In this document: piece after piece, positions 8,645 to 17,331 of the stretch
Numbering within the stretch: the stretch's first letter is position 1
Layout of the letters: each line of letters starts with the position of its first letter
Assembly (NCBI RefSeq): GCF_024158145.1
Contig: NZ_JAMYXM010000005.1
Coordinates: 62,001 to 126,000, forward strand
Source of the DNA: Notoacmeibacter sp. MSK16QG-6
GTDB lineage: Bacteria; Pseudomonadota; Alphaproteobacteria; Rhizobiales; Rhizobiaceae
Direction: 5' to 3'
Length of the DNA stretch: 64,000 nt
Notes under the pieces: model-generated
What the model was told of the DNA's origin: nothing
The model's input: the letters and a program-made list of their open reading frames with translations, nothing else
Databases searched by the model: none
Made by a program: the position numbers and the translations under genes

Positions 8645-9330
8645 TGCGCACCTGCCCGCGCGCGGCTTTCAAGATAGGCAAAGACCCTTGAGCATAGGAT
8701 GGCGAAAATCACGAAGATGGCGATGGCGATGCCGTAGAAGACAAAGGGTGACCCGGTGGATCGCGCTCCGATAGACGCCGTTCGAACGATGTCGGGGATA
8801 CCGATGACGCTGAGTAGCGCAGTCTCCTTCATGCTGATCAGGCTGAGCGAACCCAGATGCGGAATGATCTTTCGGTAGACCTGAGGCAGGATCACCAGGA
8901 CGAGTGACTGAACCCTGGTGAAGCCAAGCGCTTGTCCGGCTTCGAATTGACCTTTCGGAATGTCAGCCCAGCCCGCTTTGAAGAGTTCGGTTGCGTAGGC
9001 GCCGAGTACGATCGAGGTTGACATGATGGCCGGGACATAGGCGTTCAATCGAATGTCTGAGCTCCCAGGCAAGCGATTTAGAAGGCTCTGGATGGCGCCA
9101 TCGAGCGAGTAGAAAATAAGGATTAGAAGCAGAATGTCCGGCAAGCTGCGGAAGACGTAGGTGTAGAGGTTCACCAATGACGCGCTGCCACGAAAGTCGT
9201 TTCGGGACAGGAGCGTACAGAGAATGCCGATCAGGATGCAGAAGACGAAACTGAGTGCTGCGACTGTCAGGCTCGTGCCGATGGCTCGGAGAAACTGCAG
9301 ACCCCAGCCGGATGTCAGATAGTCAAGCAA
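8641..9330 (-). CDS. Polar amino-acid ABC transporter permease 1
   Basis: This 229-residue membrane subunit of the HisQ/GlnP type has an EAA coupling loop around GQFEAGQALGFTRVQSLVLV. It starts about 105 bases after the binding-protein stop and overlaps the second permease by ATGA. Together the two permeases make the membrane channel of a type 3 (polar amino acid) importer. Confidence 0.92.
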   Translation of the reverse strand: MLDYLTSGWGLQFLRAIGTSLTVAALSFVFCILIGILCTLLSRNDFRGSASLVNLYTYVFRSLPDILLLILIFYSLDGAIQSLLNRLPGSSDIRLNAYVPAIMSTSIVLGAYATELFKAGWADIPKGQFEAGQALGFTRVQSLVLVILPQVYRKIIPHLGSLSLISMKETALLSVIGIPDIVRTASIGARSTGSPFVFYGIAIAIFVIFAILCSRVFAYLESRARAGAQ

Positions 9331-9435
9331 GCGCGTTCAACCTTCCCGGATCGCGGGCCGGACAGGCCACAGCCAGGCTTGCCGACTGCGACCCATTTTC
9401 CTGCCGGTCTCGTCCAATTCCACTCGGGGAAAAGG

Positions 9436-10182
9436 TTATTCGTAAACGGGAATGCCCCACTTGGCGGAGAGCTTCTTCCAGGTCCCGTCGTCTTTCATCT
9501 GTTGCAGGGCTGCATTGAACTCGTCGCGCAGGGCCGTGTCTTCCGGACGGAATGCCATGCCAACACCCTCTGACACAGCGACCGGGTCGCCGATCTCTAC
9601 AAGATTGGGACCTTCGCCTTCGCCGCCCGTAAAGGGCTCGACATCGCCGAAAACCGCGTTCACACGGCCAATTTTCAGGTCTGCGATTAGCGCGTCCATG
9701 GACGGATAAAGCTGCAACTTGGTGTCGGGATAGTTTGCTTCGAGGTATTTGGCATTCGTCGTTCCCTGCTGAACCCCAACAGTCTTTCCGGTCAGGCCTT
9801 CCGGTGTCGTCTCCAGCTCGGTCCCCTCGACAACGCCGAAGAAAGAGTAGGTCCGCGCATAGGGCTCGCTGAAGACCACAGTCTTGCGGCGCTCCTCGGT
9901 GATACCCATTCCGCCAATGATGACGTCGAACTTGTCGGCCATTAGAGCAGGTATGATCCCGCTCCATTCATTCGTGACCCAGCTGCAATTCGCGTCGATG
10001 ATCTCGCAGATCGACGTACCGATATCGATGTCGAATCCCTCCAGCGTACCGTCCGCCTTGGTCATATTGTAGGGTGGGAAGCCACCTTCGTTGGCCAGAA
10101 CCAGATCGCGCGCCTCGGCGAAAGATGTTCCGGATACCGCGGCCATCAGGCCTGCAACTAAAGTTAAAACCGTACTTTTCAT
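9436..10182 (-). CDS. Periplasmic amino-acid-binding protein of ABC importer
   Basis: This 248-residue family 3 solute-binding protein has a signal peptide (residues 1 to about 22, cleavage near SFAEA). The mature part starts with the family-like LVLANEGGFPPYN and holds GFDIDIGTSICE and FDVIIGGMGITEERR, the amino-acid-binding pattern in which an Arg contacts the alpha-carboxylate. The ligand is therefore probably an alpha-amino-acid-like compound. It is the first transporter gene, 197 bases after the M24 gene, and that gap carries a perfect palindrome (10215-10230) resembling a HutC box. Confidence 0.92.
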   Translation of the reverse strand: MKSTVLTLVAGLMAAVSGTSFAEARDLVLANEGGFPPYNMTKADGTLEGFDIDIGTSICEIIDANCSWVTNEWSGIIPALMADKFDVIIGGMGITEERRKTVVFSEPYARTYSFFGVVEGTELETTPEGLTGKTVGVQQGTTNAKYLEANYPDTKLQLYPSMDALIADLKIGRVNAVFGDVEPFTGGEGEGPNLVEIGDPVAVSEGVGMAFRPEDTALRDEFNAALQQMKDDGTWKKLSAKWGIPVYE

Positions 10183-10214
10183 GGATGGAACTCCTGTTCA
10201 GGTTCGCCGTCATC

Positions 10215-10230
10215 ATTTGTAACTACAAAT
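10215..10230. promoter_or_regulatory. HutC-box-like operator before importer operon
   Basis: A perfect inverted repeat has arms ATTTGTA and TACAAAT and a two-base AC centre. Its core TTGTA-NN-TACAA equals the general HutC operator pattern known from hut systems. It lies 33 bases upstream of the binding-protein start codon, in the 197-base gap after the M24 gene, where a promoter for the transporter section would sit. A regulator of the GntR/UTRA family, two of which are encoded at 1823 and 2599, is the likely binder. Confidence 0.55.
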
Positions 10231-10379
10231 AGATTGTCGGCAGCAGTGCTGTTTGTCAACGGTGAAGTTTCGATAGTCGCCATGCGGAGGGCGGCCCATG
10301 GCGTTGAAAGGAACGATTTCTGGAATAGAGCCGTCTTACGGCTGCATCTGCACGGATATTTCCAGGCCTTGCGGCGATG

Positions 10380-11561
10380 CTAGATGGACAGGAACTCACG
10401 CGACAGGGTCGTGATCGGCTCGAAGCCGTCCGGTGTGACCATGACGGTTTCCTCCACCATCATCCCATCGCAACCAAGTATGTAGTAAGGCGTTTCAAGA
10501 CAGAGGCACATGCCTGCCATCAGCACAGTATCGTCGTGAGCCGCGACCGTTGGAGAGTCGTAGGACCGCAAGCCGATGCCATGGCCGCAATGCTGCCGCC
10601 GATAAGAAGGAATGCCGTTTGTTCGAACGGTTCCGACCGCAATCTCGAAGAGATCGCGCGCCACAACGCCCTCCTTCAGTTGATCCAGCATTGCTTCGAG
10701 ACCACGTAAAAGGGCGCCGTAAATGTCACTTTGCCGCTGACCCGGGCTACCGAATACCAGCGTGCGGCCGATATCCGACCAGTAACCGTTATGGGTACAG
10801 CCTGCGTCGATGCGGATCGTCTCTTCCTGCGCAATTGTTCTGCCGGTTGGGTAAGCGTCCGCCAGCGCCGATCGGGGTCCCGAAGTGACAGAGACGAACC
10901 TCGGCACTCCGCCCCCGGCGACAATGCTTTCCGCAATCATCGCCGCGAGATCCAACTCGGTCATCCCGGCACGGGCAGTCTGCATAATCTTTGCAAACCC
11001 GGCTTCCACGCACTCTGCCGCTTGTCGCAGTCGGGCGACCTCTCCAGGCAATTTTACCGCCCGACAGGCCTGCAACTGCTGAGTTACATCCAGAATCCGG
11101 CTCTCGCCGAATATCTCAGTGCAGAGACGCCAAAGCAGATCGTCGTCTGACCGGTCGATCCCAATTCGTCCCTGCCCCTTGTGGGTCGCCAGTGCTGCGG
11201 TGAAAGCCACTTCGAATAGTGCAGGCGCCGGCTGGGTCAGGGCGTCCAGGGTGCTTTCTTCGCGATCGAAATAAAACTCTCCATAACGGTGGATCAGCTC
11301 AGCCCGGCCAAGCGCCTCGAACGCGGGGGCGGCATCGGCTGCGCTTGTCACCAACGCCGCTGTCCCGCGCGTTGCAAGAACGGCGGAACGGTAGGCCGGC
11401 GCCAGATCATGGGCGATGCTTACATAGCCTGAGAGATAGGCCTTGTTGAGCGGATCGCAGGATACGACAAGCTCCGCATCCGCCGGAAGTGCCGCGAAGA
11501 CTTTGTCCCGCACCGCCTGCGCAAGCGACAGCATGCTCTCTACCTCGTCCATTCCATCCAC
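10380..11561 (-). CDS. M24 metallohydrolase (Xaa-Pro peptidase/ectoine hydrolase-like)
   Basis: This 393-residue protein has the creatinase-like N-terminal domain and the pita-bread M24 catalytic domain. All five metal ligands appear intact: the two Asp in RIDAGCTHNGYWSDIGRT, His in CGHGIGL, Glu in LETPYYI and Glu in MMVEETV. It is therefore a metal-dependent hydrolase rather than a metal-free creatinase. Close families cleave Xaa-Pro bonds or open ectoine (DoeA). It follows the Lrp gene on the same strand and precedes the importer. The start is uncertain: 11561 has little ribosome-binding signal, while the ATG at 11534 is preceded by GACGAGG. Confidence 0.83.
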   Translation of the reverse strand: MDGMDEVESMLSLAQAVRDKVFAALPADAELVVSCDPLNKAYLSGYVSIAHDLAPAYRSAVLATRGTAALVTSAADAAPAFEALGRAELIHRYGEFYFDREESTLDALTQPAPALFEVAFTAALATHKGQGRIGIDRSDDDLLWRLCTEIFGESRILDVTQQLQACRAVKLPGEVARLRQAAECVEAGFAKIMQTARAGMTELDLAAMIAESIVAGGGVPRFVSVTSGPRSALADAYPTGRTIAQEETIRIDAGCTHNGYWSDIGRTLVFGSPGQRQSDIYGALLRGLEAMLDQLKEGVVARDLFEIAVGTVRTNGIPSYRRQHCGHGIGLRSYDSPTVAAHDDTVLMAGMCLCLETPYYILGCDGMMVEETVMVTPDGFEPITTLSREFLSI

Positions 11562-11683
11562 TTCAATACATCGTTATTCGGAGAGGCCGTCGAAACTACC
11601 GATAACAATAGGTCCAAGCCGCCTGTCCTCATCCTCCGCCAATGTGACATTGCGTGACAAGTCCATATGGGTGGGTGATCAAC

Positions 11684-12142
11684 CTAGCGGATGCGCGAAG
11701 GCTGGTTTTTGACGCGTCGGATCGGCACGGACGACTCAATGGAAGCAACGCCTGGGACCTTGGTCAGACGTCCAGTCAGAAATTTCTCGAAATCGTCCAG
11801 ATCCGCCACCGACAACCGCAGCAGATAATCGAAGCTTCCGGTCATGAGCCAGCATTCGACTATCTCGGGGCACAGGAGGACTTCGTTTTCGAAATCGACC
11901 AGTCTTCGGTCGATCTGCTGGTCCAGTTTGACCGAAACGAAGACGCTGAATCCGAACCCCATTTTCGTTTCGTCGATCCGCGCTTCGTAAGCCGTCACGA
12001 AGCCGTCCGTTTCCAGTTTGCGGATCCTGCGCGCGCAAGGAGAAGGCGATAGCCCTACCTTCTCACTCAACTCCTGATGAGATTGACGCGCATCAATCTG
12101 AAGTTCTCGGAGAATTTGATAGTCGATTTGATCAAGAGCCAT
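11684..12142 (-). CDS. Lrp/AsnC-family transcriptional regulator
   Basis: This 152-residue regulator has an N-terminal AsnC helix-turn-helix (LDQIDYQILRELQIDARQ onward) and a C-terminal RAM ligand-binding/oligomerisation domain. The start at 12142 is used because the protein then begins MALDQID, as the family does; upstream residues are not Lrp-like. It stands between the M24-importer operon (same strand, downstream) and the divergent ThDP enzyme at 12274. A divergent Lrp gene is the layout of mdeR-mdeB in Pseudomonas, and Lrp types also control ectoine (doeX) genes, so it could serve either side. Confidence 0.9.
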   Translation of the reverse strand: MALDQIDYQILRELQIDARQSHQELSEKVGLSPSPCARRIRKLETDGFVTAYEARIDETKMGFGFSVFVSVKLDQQIDRRLVDFENEVLLCPEIVECWLMTGSFDYLLRLSVADLDDFEKFLTGRLTKVPGVASIESSVPIRRVKNQPSRIR

Positions 12143-12273
12143 CCCAATCGCACCTATTTTCAGCGTATTTTGAAGATTTCGTGGCTGATACCATCCAAAT
12201 TCCTCCAAATCACCCGTGATTTTACGCGGTATCCGCACCGCGTTCGCGCTAATCTGTGCGATAGGAGGATTGC

Positions 12274-14652
12274 ATGACCCACCATCCCGAACTCAAGCTC
12301 ATCGAGCAGCGATTGCTTTGGCTGTCGCATTGGATGATCCATCACGCGAACCACATCCGCCCCAAGGTGGACAGCATCAAAGTCGGCGGCCATCAAGCCA
12401 GCTCGGCATCCATGGTGTCGATCATGACCGCGCTCTACTTCCACGCGCTCCGCCCTGAAGACCGTGTGGCGGTAAAGCCGCATGCATCGCCGGTTTTTCA
12501 CGCGATGCAATATCTGATGGGCAACCAGACGCTGGATAAGATGAAGGCGTTCCGCGGTTATGGCGGCGTCCAGAGCTATCCCTCGCGCACCAAGGACATT
12601 GACGATGTGGATTTCTCCACCGGCTCTGTCGGCCTCGGCGTCGCCATCACCTCCTTCGCATCGCTGGTTCAGGACTATGTGTCGGCCAAGAATTGGGGCG
12701 ACGGTCTGAAGCTGGGACGAATGGTCGCGCTCGTCGGTGATGCCGAACTGGATGAGGGCAATATCTACGAAACCCTGCAGGAAGGCTGGAAGAACGATCT
12801 GCGCAATTGCTGGTGGATAGTGGATTATAACCGCCAATCGCTGGACGGCATCGTGCGCGAAGGGTTGTTTGAGCGGGTAGAGAAAATTTTCGACGCCTTC
12901 GGCTGGAACGTCGTTCGGATCAAGTATGGCGCCCTGCAGCGGGCGGCCTTTGACGAAGCCGGTGGCGCACGCCTGCGAGATTGGATCGATTCCTGTCCCA
13001 ACGCTGAGTATTCGGCCCTCACCTATCAGGGAGGCGCGGTCTGGAGAAAACGTCTGCTGGACGACCTGGGAGACCAAGGCGATGTGAACCAGCTGATCGA
13101 CCGGCGTAGCGACAGCGAACTGGCGGCGCTGATGGAAAACCTTGGCGGTAATTGTGTCGACACGCTGGCTGAGACCTTCGCTGGTGTTCAAGACGACCGC
13201 CCAACCTGCTTCCTGGCCTACACGGTCAAAGGTTGGGGCACCCCCATCGCCGGCCACAAGGATAATCACGGTGGGCTTATGACCAAGTCCCAGATGGCCG
13301 AATGGCAGGCGCATATGCGGGTGCCGGAGGGTCAGGAATGGGAGCTTTTCGCAACGGTCGAGGACGTGCCCGGCCTGAAGGCCTTTCTGAACGACGTTCC
13401 CTTTTTCTCCCACGGGAAACGCCGGTTTGACGACGCAAAGATATCCGCGCCCACTATCGACATCACGACCGAGCGAGAAACTTCGACCCAGACGGCTTTT
13501 GGAAAGATTCTCGACGATCTGGCAAAGGGCGGCACCGATTTTGCCGCTCGCCTGATGACGACATCACCCGATGTGACCGGCACGACCTCACTTGGCCCGT
13601 GGGTAAACCGGCGCAAGCTGTTTGCCCGCAAGGAACAACCCGACGTTTTTCGTGAGAACCGGATTCCCTCCACTGCCAAATGGGACTTCACTCCTGAGGG
13701 TCAGCACCTGGAACTCGGCATCGCCGAGATGAACCTGTTTCTTCTGCTCGGGGCCGCCGGTCTGTCGCATCAGCTCTTTGGACGGCGGATCATCCCCATT
13801 GGCACGGTTTACGATCCGTTTATCCACCGTGGGCTCGATGCGCTGAACTACGCCTGTTACCAGAATGCACGGTTTATGATCGTCGGCACCCCCTCGGGCG
13901 TCACCCTCGCGCCTGAGGGGGGCGCCCACCAGTCCATCGGCACGCCGCTTACCGGCATTGCTATTGACGGGCTGGCCAGCTTCGAACCCGCTTTTGCCGA
14001 CGAACTGGCCGTTATCATGCAATGGGCCTTCGACTACATGCAGCGCGATGGCAGCGGCGATCCGGACGAACAGACTTGGCTGCGCGACGAAACCGGCGGT
14101 TCCGTCTATCTTCGCCTGTCTACAAAAGCGCTGGAACAGCCCGGCAAGCGAGTAGATGACCAGTTTCGCACCGGCGCCATCAACGGGGCATACTGGTTAC
14201 GTAAGCCGGGTCCAAACGCCTCCGTCGTGATTGCCTATCAGGGTGCCATCGCGGACGAAGCAATCGCTGCCGCGGGGATGGCGGGAGAGCATCGGCGTGA
14301 TATCGGCGTGCTGGCAGTCACCTCCGCGGACCGTCTTAACGCGGGCTGGACCGCCGCTCAGCGGGCCCGTGCACGTGGTCAGTCCGACGCACTCAGCCAT
14401 GTTGAACAATTGCTCGGCGATCTGCCCAGCCACTGCCAGTTGATTACCGTGATCGACGGCCACCCCGCCACGCTCGCCTGGCTCGGGTCAGTCGCCGGGC
14501 ATCAGACGATCTCCCATGGGGTGGAGCATTTCGGACAGACCGGGACAATCGGCGATGTGTACCGCCATTTCGGCATCGACCGCCACTCAATCGTGCAATC
14601 GGTCAGCGAATTGACGGCAGGGCGGAAGATCGGTGTTTCAATCTACGCCTAG
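12274..14652 (+). CDS. Pyruvate dehydrogenase E1-like / transketolase-like ThDP enzyme
   Basis: This 792-residue thiamine-diphosphate enzyme is related to homodimeric 2-oxoacid dehydrogenase E1 (AceE, MdeB). The ThDP/Mg site is the GDAELDEGN to DYNRQSLDG stretch near residues 150-192, and the catalytic Glu lies in LGIAEMN near 487. It is about 100 residues shorter than AceE. No E2 or E3 genes are nearby, so it must borrow them or act as a stand-alone decarboxylase or transketolase-like enzyme. TAGGAGG precedes the ATG by five bases. It is divergent from the Lrp gene, as 2-oxobutyrate-handling mdeB is from mdeR; the substrate here is unproven. Confidence 0.8.
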   Translation: MTHHPELKLIEQRLLWLSHWMIHHANHIRPKVDSIKVGGHQASSASMVSIMTALYFHALRPEDRVAVKPHASPVFHAMQYLMGNQTLDKMKAFRGYGGVQSYPSRTKDIDDVDFSTGSVGLGVAITSFASLVQDYVSAKNWGDGLKLGRMVALVGDAELDEGNIYETLQEGWKNDLRNCWWIVDYNRQSLDGIVREGLFERVEKIFDAFGWNVVRIKYGALQRAAFDEAGGARLRDWIDSCPNAEYSALTYQGGAVWRKRLLDDLGDQGDVNQLIDRRSDSELAALMENLGGNCVDTLAETFAGVQDDRPTCFLAYTVKGWGTPIAGHKDNHGGLMTKSQMAEWQAHMRVPEGQEWELFATVEDVPGLKAFLNDVPFFSHGKRRFDDAKISAPTIDITTERETSTQTAFGKILDDLAKGGTDFAARLMTTSPDVTGTTSLGPWVNRRKLFARKEQPDVFRENRIPSTAKWDFTPEGQHLELGIAEMNLFLLLGAAGLSHQLFGRRIIPIGTVYDPFIHRGLDALNYACYQNARFMIVGTPSGVTLAPEGGAHQSIGTPLTGIAIDGLASFEPAFADELAVIMQWAFDYMQRDGSGDPDEQTWLRDETGGSVYLRLSTKALEQPGKRVDDQFRTGAINGAYWLRKPGPNASVVIAYQGAIADEAIAAAGMAGEHRRDIGVLAVTSADRLNAGWTAAQRARARGQSDALSHVEQLLGDLPSHCQLITVIDGHPATLAWLGSVAGHQTISHGVEHFGQTGTIGDVYRHFGIDRHSIVQSVSELTAGRKIGVSIYA

Positions 14653-14757
14653 ACATCTTGTTTGAATCCCGCCAGGATGTCCCAGAAACTCGGCGGAATG
14701 GTGCAAGCGCGGTGTTTGGCAGTCCAGACGCGCGCGCGAGTTCCAAACCCTTCCTCG

Positions 14758-15156
14758 TCATCCGTGCGAGATTTTTTCAGGACCAAACTGCATCTCTCCG
14801 TTCCCAACGGACCAGTTTTCTTTAGGCGTGGGATAGACATTGATGAACACGTCCTCCGAACGAATGCCGGGATTTTTGGAGAGTAGCTCGACGACCCGCC
14901 GGAAAAATTCGGCCTTATGCTCGATGGTTCGCGTGTCGAACAATGTGATGGCGATATAGAGGAGATCGCCTGTTCGCTGGACGCCAAAGGCGTGCCCGAA
15001 CCGGAAGTTCTCCGGCTCATGCTCGGTTATCGTCATGAACTCGTCTCCCTCCGGCACCTGAAGCGTGTCCTGAAGGGCCTGAGACAGGCCGTCGAGGATC
15101 GACTGGCGGTAGGCTGGCGATTTCCCGGACTGCATTGAGACTTGGACGAATGGCAT
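14758..15156 (-). CDS. Tautomerase-superfamily protein
   Basis: This 132-residue protein begins MPFVQVSM, so removal of Met leaves the N-terminal proline that is the catalytic base of tautomerases. Its length matches the longer single-chain tautomerases rather than the 60-residue 4-oxalocrotonate type. It is transcribed divergently from a LysR regulator across 94 bases, the usual arrangement for a LysR and its target. The 105 bases between it and the ThDP enzyme stop hold nothing recognisable. Confidence 0.8.
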   Translation of the reverse strand: MPFVQVSMQSGKSPAYRQSILDGLSQALQDTLQVPEGDEFMTITEHEPENFRFGHAFGVQRTGDLLYIAITLFDTRTIEHKAEFFRRVVELLSKNPGIRSEDVFINVYPTPKENWSVGNGEMQFGPEKISHG

Positions 15157-15250
15157 GATCGATACTCCGCGCGATTAGAGTCTTCACGGATAGCCAAATG
15201 CCAAGTATTTTAAAACATCATGGAATAGATATCAGAAATTTCAGATTGAA

Positions 15251-16108
15251 ATGAAAGACACGGTCTTGAGCCTCGATGCCGTCCGCGCTTTTGTGAACAT
15301 CGTGGATCTGGGCAGCTTTACCCGAGCGGCTGAAAACCTCGATACGACGCAATCTGCTATGAGCCTGAAGCTCAAGCGGCTGGAAGAAGCGCTTGGCTGT
15401 GGTCTCGTCGCCCGCACGCCCCGATCCGTCCAACTCACCGCGCAAGGGGCTGCGTTTCTGGACCGGGCGCGCGAACTCCTTGAAGCGCATGACAGGGCTA
15501 TCGCGGTCGTCTCACAGCAGAGGCGACGTATGACGATCGGGATCAGCGACCATGTGGCCGGTCCAGAGTTGCCCACGCTGATTTCGCGTATGAATACGCA
15601 GGACCCAGCCTTGCTGATTGAAATCCGGATCGGGACGTCCGGTGAACTGCTGCAGAGTTTCGATCGGCGGGAGCTCGACACAGTGATCGTTCGGTTTCAT
15701 GTGGGCAGAAGCGATGGCAAAACGATAGCCGAGGAGAAATTCGGCTGGTATGCGGCCGATGGTTGGCATCGTCGTCCCGGCGAGCCGCTTCCTCTCGTGA
15801 CAATGCCCGAGCCATGCGGCGTGCGGTCGATGGCATGTCGTCTTCTTGACGAGGCTGGTATTGCATGGACGGATGCCTTTGTCGGCGGCGGTGTTACGAC
15901 GGTCGCCGCTGCCGTCATGGCCAGGGTCGGCATTGCGGCTATCGCGAAACGCATGCTGCCTGCCGGCGCCGTCGATCTTGGCCCGCGACTGAAGCTGCCT
16001 GACCTGCCTCGTCTCCCAATCGTGGTCCACACCCGAGAAAAGGATGACAGGGCACGCAGAGCGCTCGATATTCTCTCCCATGTCTTCAGGGACACGACAA
16101 AGCGGTAA
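15251..16108 (+). CDS. LysR-family regulator beside tautomerase
   Basis: This 285-residue LysR protein has its helix-turn-helix at about residues 8-65 (AFVNIVDLGSFTRAAENLDT) and a type 2 periplasmic-binding-fold effector domain after it. It is divergent from the tautomerase gene, which is its probable target. The shared region contains a GAAATTTC palindrome at 15235-15242 close to the start. The ribosome-binding site is weak. Its gene ends 125 bases from the convergent PrpF-like gene with a GC-rich hairpin between. Confidence 0.88.
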   Translation: MKDTVLSLDAVRAFVNIVDLGSFTRAAENLDTTQSAMSLKLKRLEEALGCGLVARTPRSVQLTAQGAAFLDRARELLEAHDRAIAVVSQQRRRMTIGISDHVAGPELPTLISRMNTQDPALLIEIRIGTSGELLQSFDRRELDTVIVRFHVGRSDGKTIAEEKFGWYAADGWHRRPGEPLPLVTMPEPCGVRSMACRLLDEAGIAWTDAFVGGGVTTVAAAVMARVGIAAIAKRMLPAGAVDLGPRLKLPDLPRLPIVVHTREKDDRARRALDILSHVFRDTTKR

Positions 16109-16140
16109 TGGCTCCAGCCTACTCGGCGAAGATTGCAAAG

Positions 16141-16163
16141 CCGCCGCCTGACAATGGCGGCGG
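16141..16163. terminator. Hairpin between convergent LysR and PrpF-like genes
   Basis: CCGCCGCC and GGCGGCGG form an 8-bp stem with a 7-base loop between two convergent genes (stops at 16108 and 16234). No clear T-run follows immediately, so it may be a weak or Rho-assisted terminator for one or both strands. Confidence 0.5.
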
Positions 16164-16233
16164 ATGATAAGCCGCTTGTCGTTTGAAAATAAAATTTCAT
16201 TGAATGCGCGCTCCACCCACGCACACCTTGCGA

Positions 16234-17331
16234 TCAGATCTGGTTGACTCGCCGTGGCGGAAAGACCCGGCCATCGAACAGTTTGCGCGCGGTGCGCAGC
16301 GTACCGGCGACGACGACCGCTCCGTTCTCATCGCGCTCGATAAGCACTTCGGCCGCGCCCGTCGGGTGCTCTATCCAAAAACCGGTATCGGCGGGCAGTG
16401 TTGCCAGATCGCCAGCGGGCGTATTTTTCAGTGTGCAGGCGGTGGCGACCGAAACGGCAGCGAACACTCCTATGGTCGCGTGGCAGCGATGGGGGATGAA
16501 GCTTCGGGTGCTGATGGTCCCGCCATATTGCGGCCTGGAAACCAGGGTCATTTTCGGCACGGTTTTTTCCGATATATCGCCGAGGTTCATCATTGGTCCG
16601 GCCGTGAGCCGGATCGCCTCGAGCCGCGCTTTCAGATCGGAATTGCTTTCCAGCGCTTCGCGGGTTTCCCTGCCCGTCACGCCGAGATCGCTCGCGCGCA
16701 TCACGACAATCGGCATACCGTTATCGATCAGGGTGGCTTCGACGCCATCGATCGTGTCGACCGCATTGCCTGTCGGCAGCAAAGCGCCGCACATCGATCC
16801 CGCAATATTGGTGAACATTAGCGGTATCGCCGCATGATGGCCGGGCACGCCGTCGATGGTCGCGTCGCCGGCATACGAGACGCGGCCGCCCGGCGTCTGA
16901 ACCACGGCCTTGGCGACCTCGCCGGTATTCAGCATGTGGATACGGACCGGCGTCTCGTCGCCAGCGACCGAAACAAGGCCGCGTTCGATGGCGGCCGGGC
17001 CGACCCCGGCGAGAATGTTGCCGCAGCCCTGCGCATCGGAGACGCGGGCCTGATCGACGAAGACCTGCAGGAAGAGATAGTCGACATCGGCGTCATCGCG
17101 TGTCGACGGCGAAAGAATCGCCACCTTCGAGGTCAGCGGGTCCGCGCCGCCGATACCGTCGATCTGCCGGGGGTCCGGTGAGCCCATAATGCGCAGCAGA
17201 AGATCGTTGCGGGCGCTTTCCTGCTTCGGCATGTCCTCCTTGAGGAAATAGGCTCCCTTGGACGTTCCGCCGCGCATCCAGAGACAGGCGATCCCGTCCT
17301 CTTCGTAATCCGGGTCCGGCCCGTCAGACAT
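16234..17331 (-). CDS. galD: PrpF-family 4-oxalomesaconate tautomerase (GalD-like)
   Basis: This 365-residue PrpF-fold protein matches the length of GalD, which interconverts keto and enol forms of 4-oxalomesaconate in gallate breakdown. The start region [14 protein letters not shown] and the [17 protein letters not shown] stretch are PrpF-family hallmarks, and [10 protein letters not shown] follows. PrpF itself isomerises methylaconitate, but the neighbours (RraA aldolase, PIG-L hydratase, dioxygenase) favour the GalD role. The start at 17331 is chosen because MSDGPDPDY leads directly into the conserved domain; it overlaps the aldolase stop by eight bases. It is the last gene of this operon. 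Confidence 0.82.
   Translation of the reverse strand: MSDGPDPDYEEDGIACLWMRGGTSKGAYFLKEDMPKQESARNDLLLRIMGSPDPRQIDGIGGADPLTSKVAILSPSTRDDADVDYLFLQVFVDQARVSDAQGCGNILAGVGPAAIERGLVSVAGDETPVRIHMLNTGEVAKAVVQTPGGRVSYAGDATIDGVPGHHAAIPLMFTNIAGSMCGALLPTGNAVDTIDGVEATLIDNGMPIVVMRASDLGVTGRETREALESNSDLKARLEAIRLTAGPMMNLGDISEKTVPKMTLVSRPQYGGTISTRSFIPHRCHATIGVFAAVSVATACTLKNTPAGDLATLPADTGFWIEHPTGAAEVLIERDENGAVVVAGTLRTARKLFDGRVFPPRRVNQI

Noticed and set aside
10329-10343. Small hairpin AGCCGT/ACGGCT after the M24 gene
   Set aside because: The stem is six pairs with a three-base loop and no T-run; too weak to call a terminator.
3361-12142. Assignment as the standard ectoine-degradation (doe) operon
   Set aside because: M24 and AstE-like proteins and an Lrp regulator fit, but the DoeC and DoeD enzymes and ectoine-type transporter partners are absent, while M20 and PLP enzymes are extra.
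12160-13413. A 417-codon open frame on the minus strand
   Set aside because: It lies antisense inside the ThDP-enzyme gene, which has clear catalytic motifs; long opposite frames are common in GC-rich coding DNA and this one shows no domain pattern.
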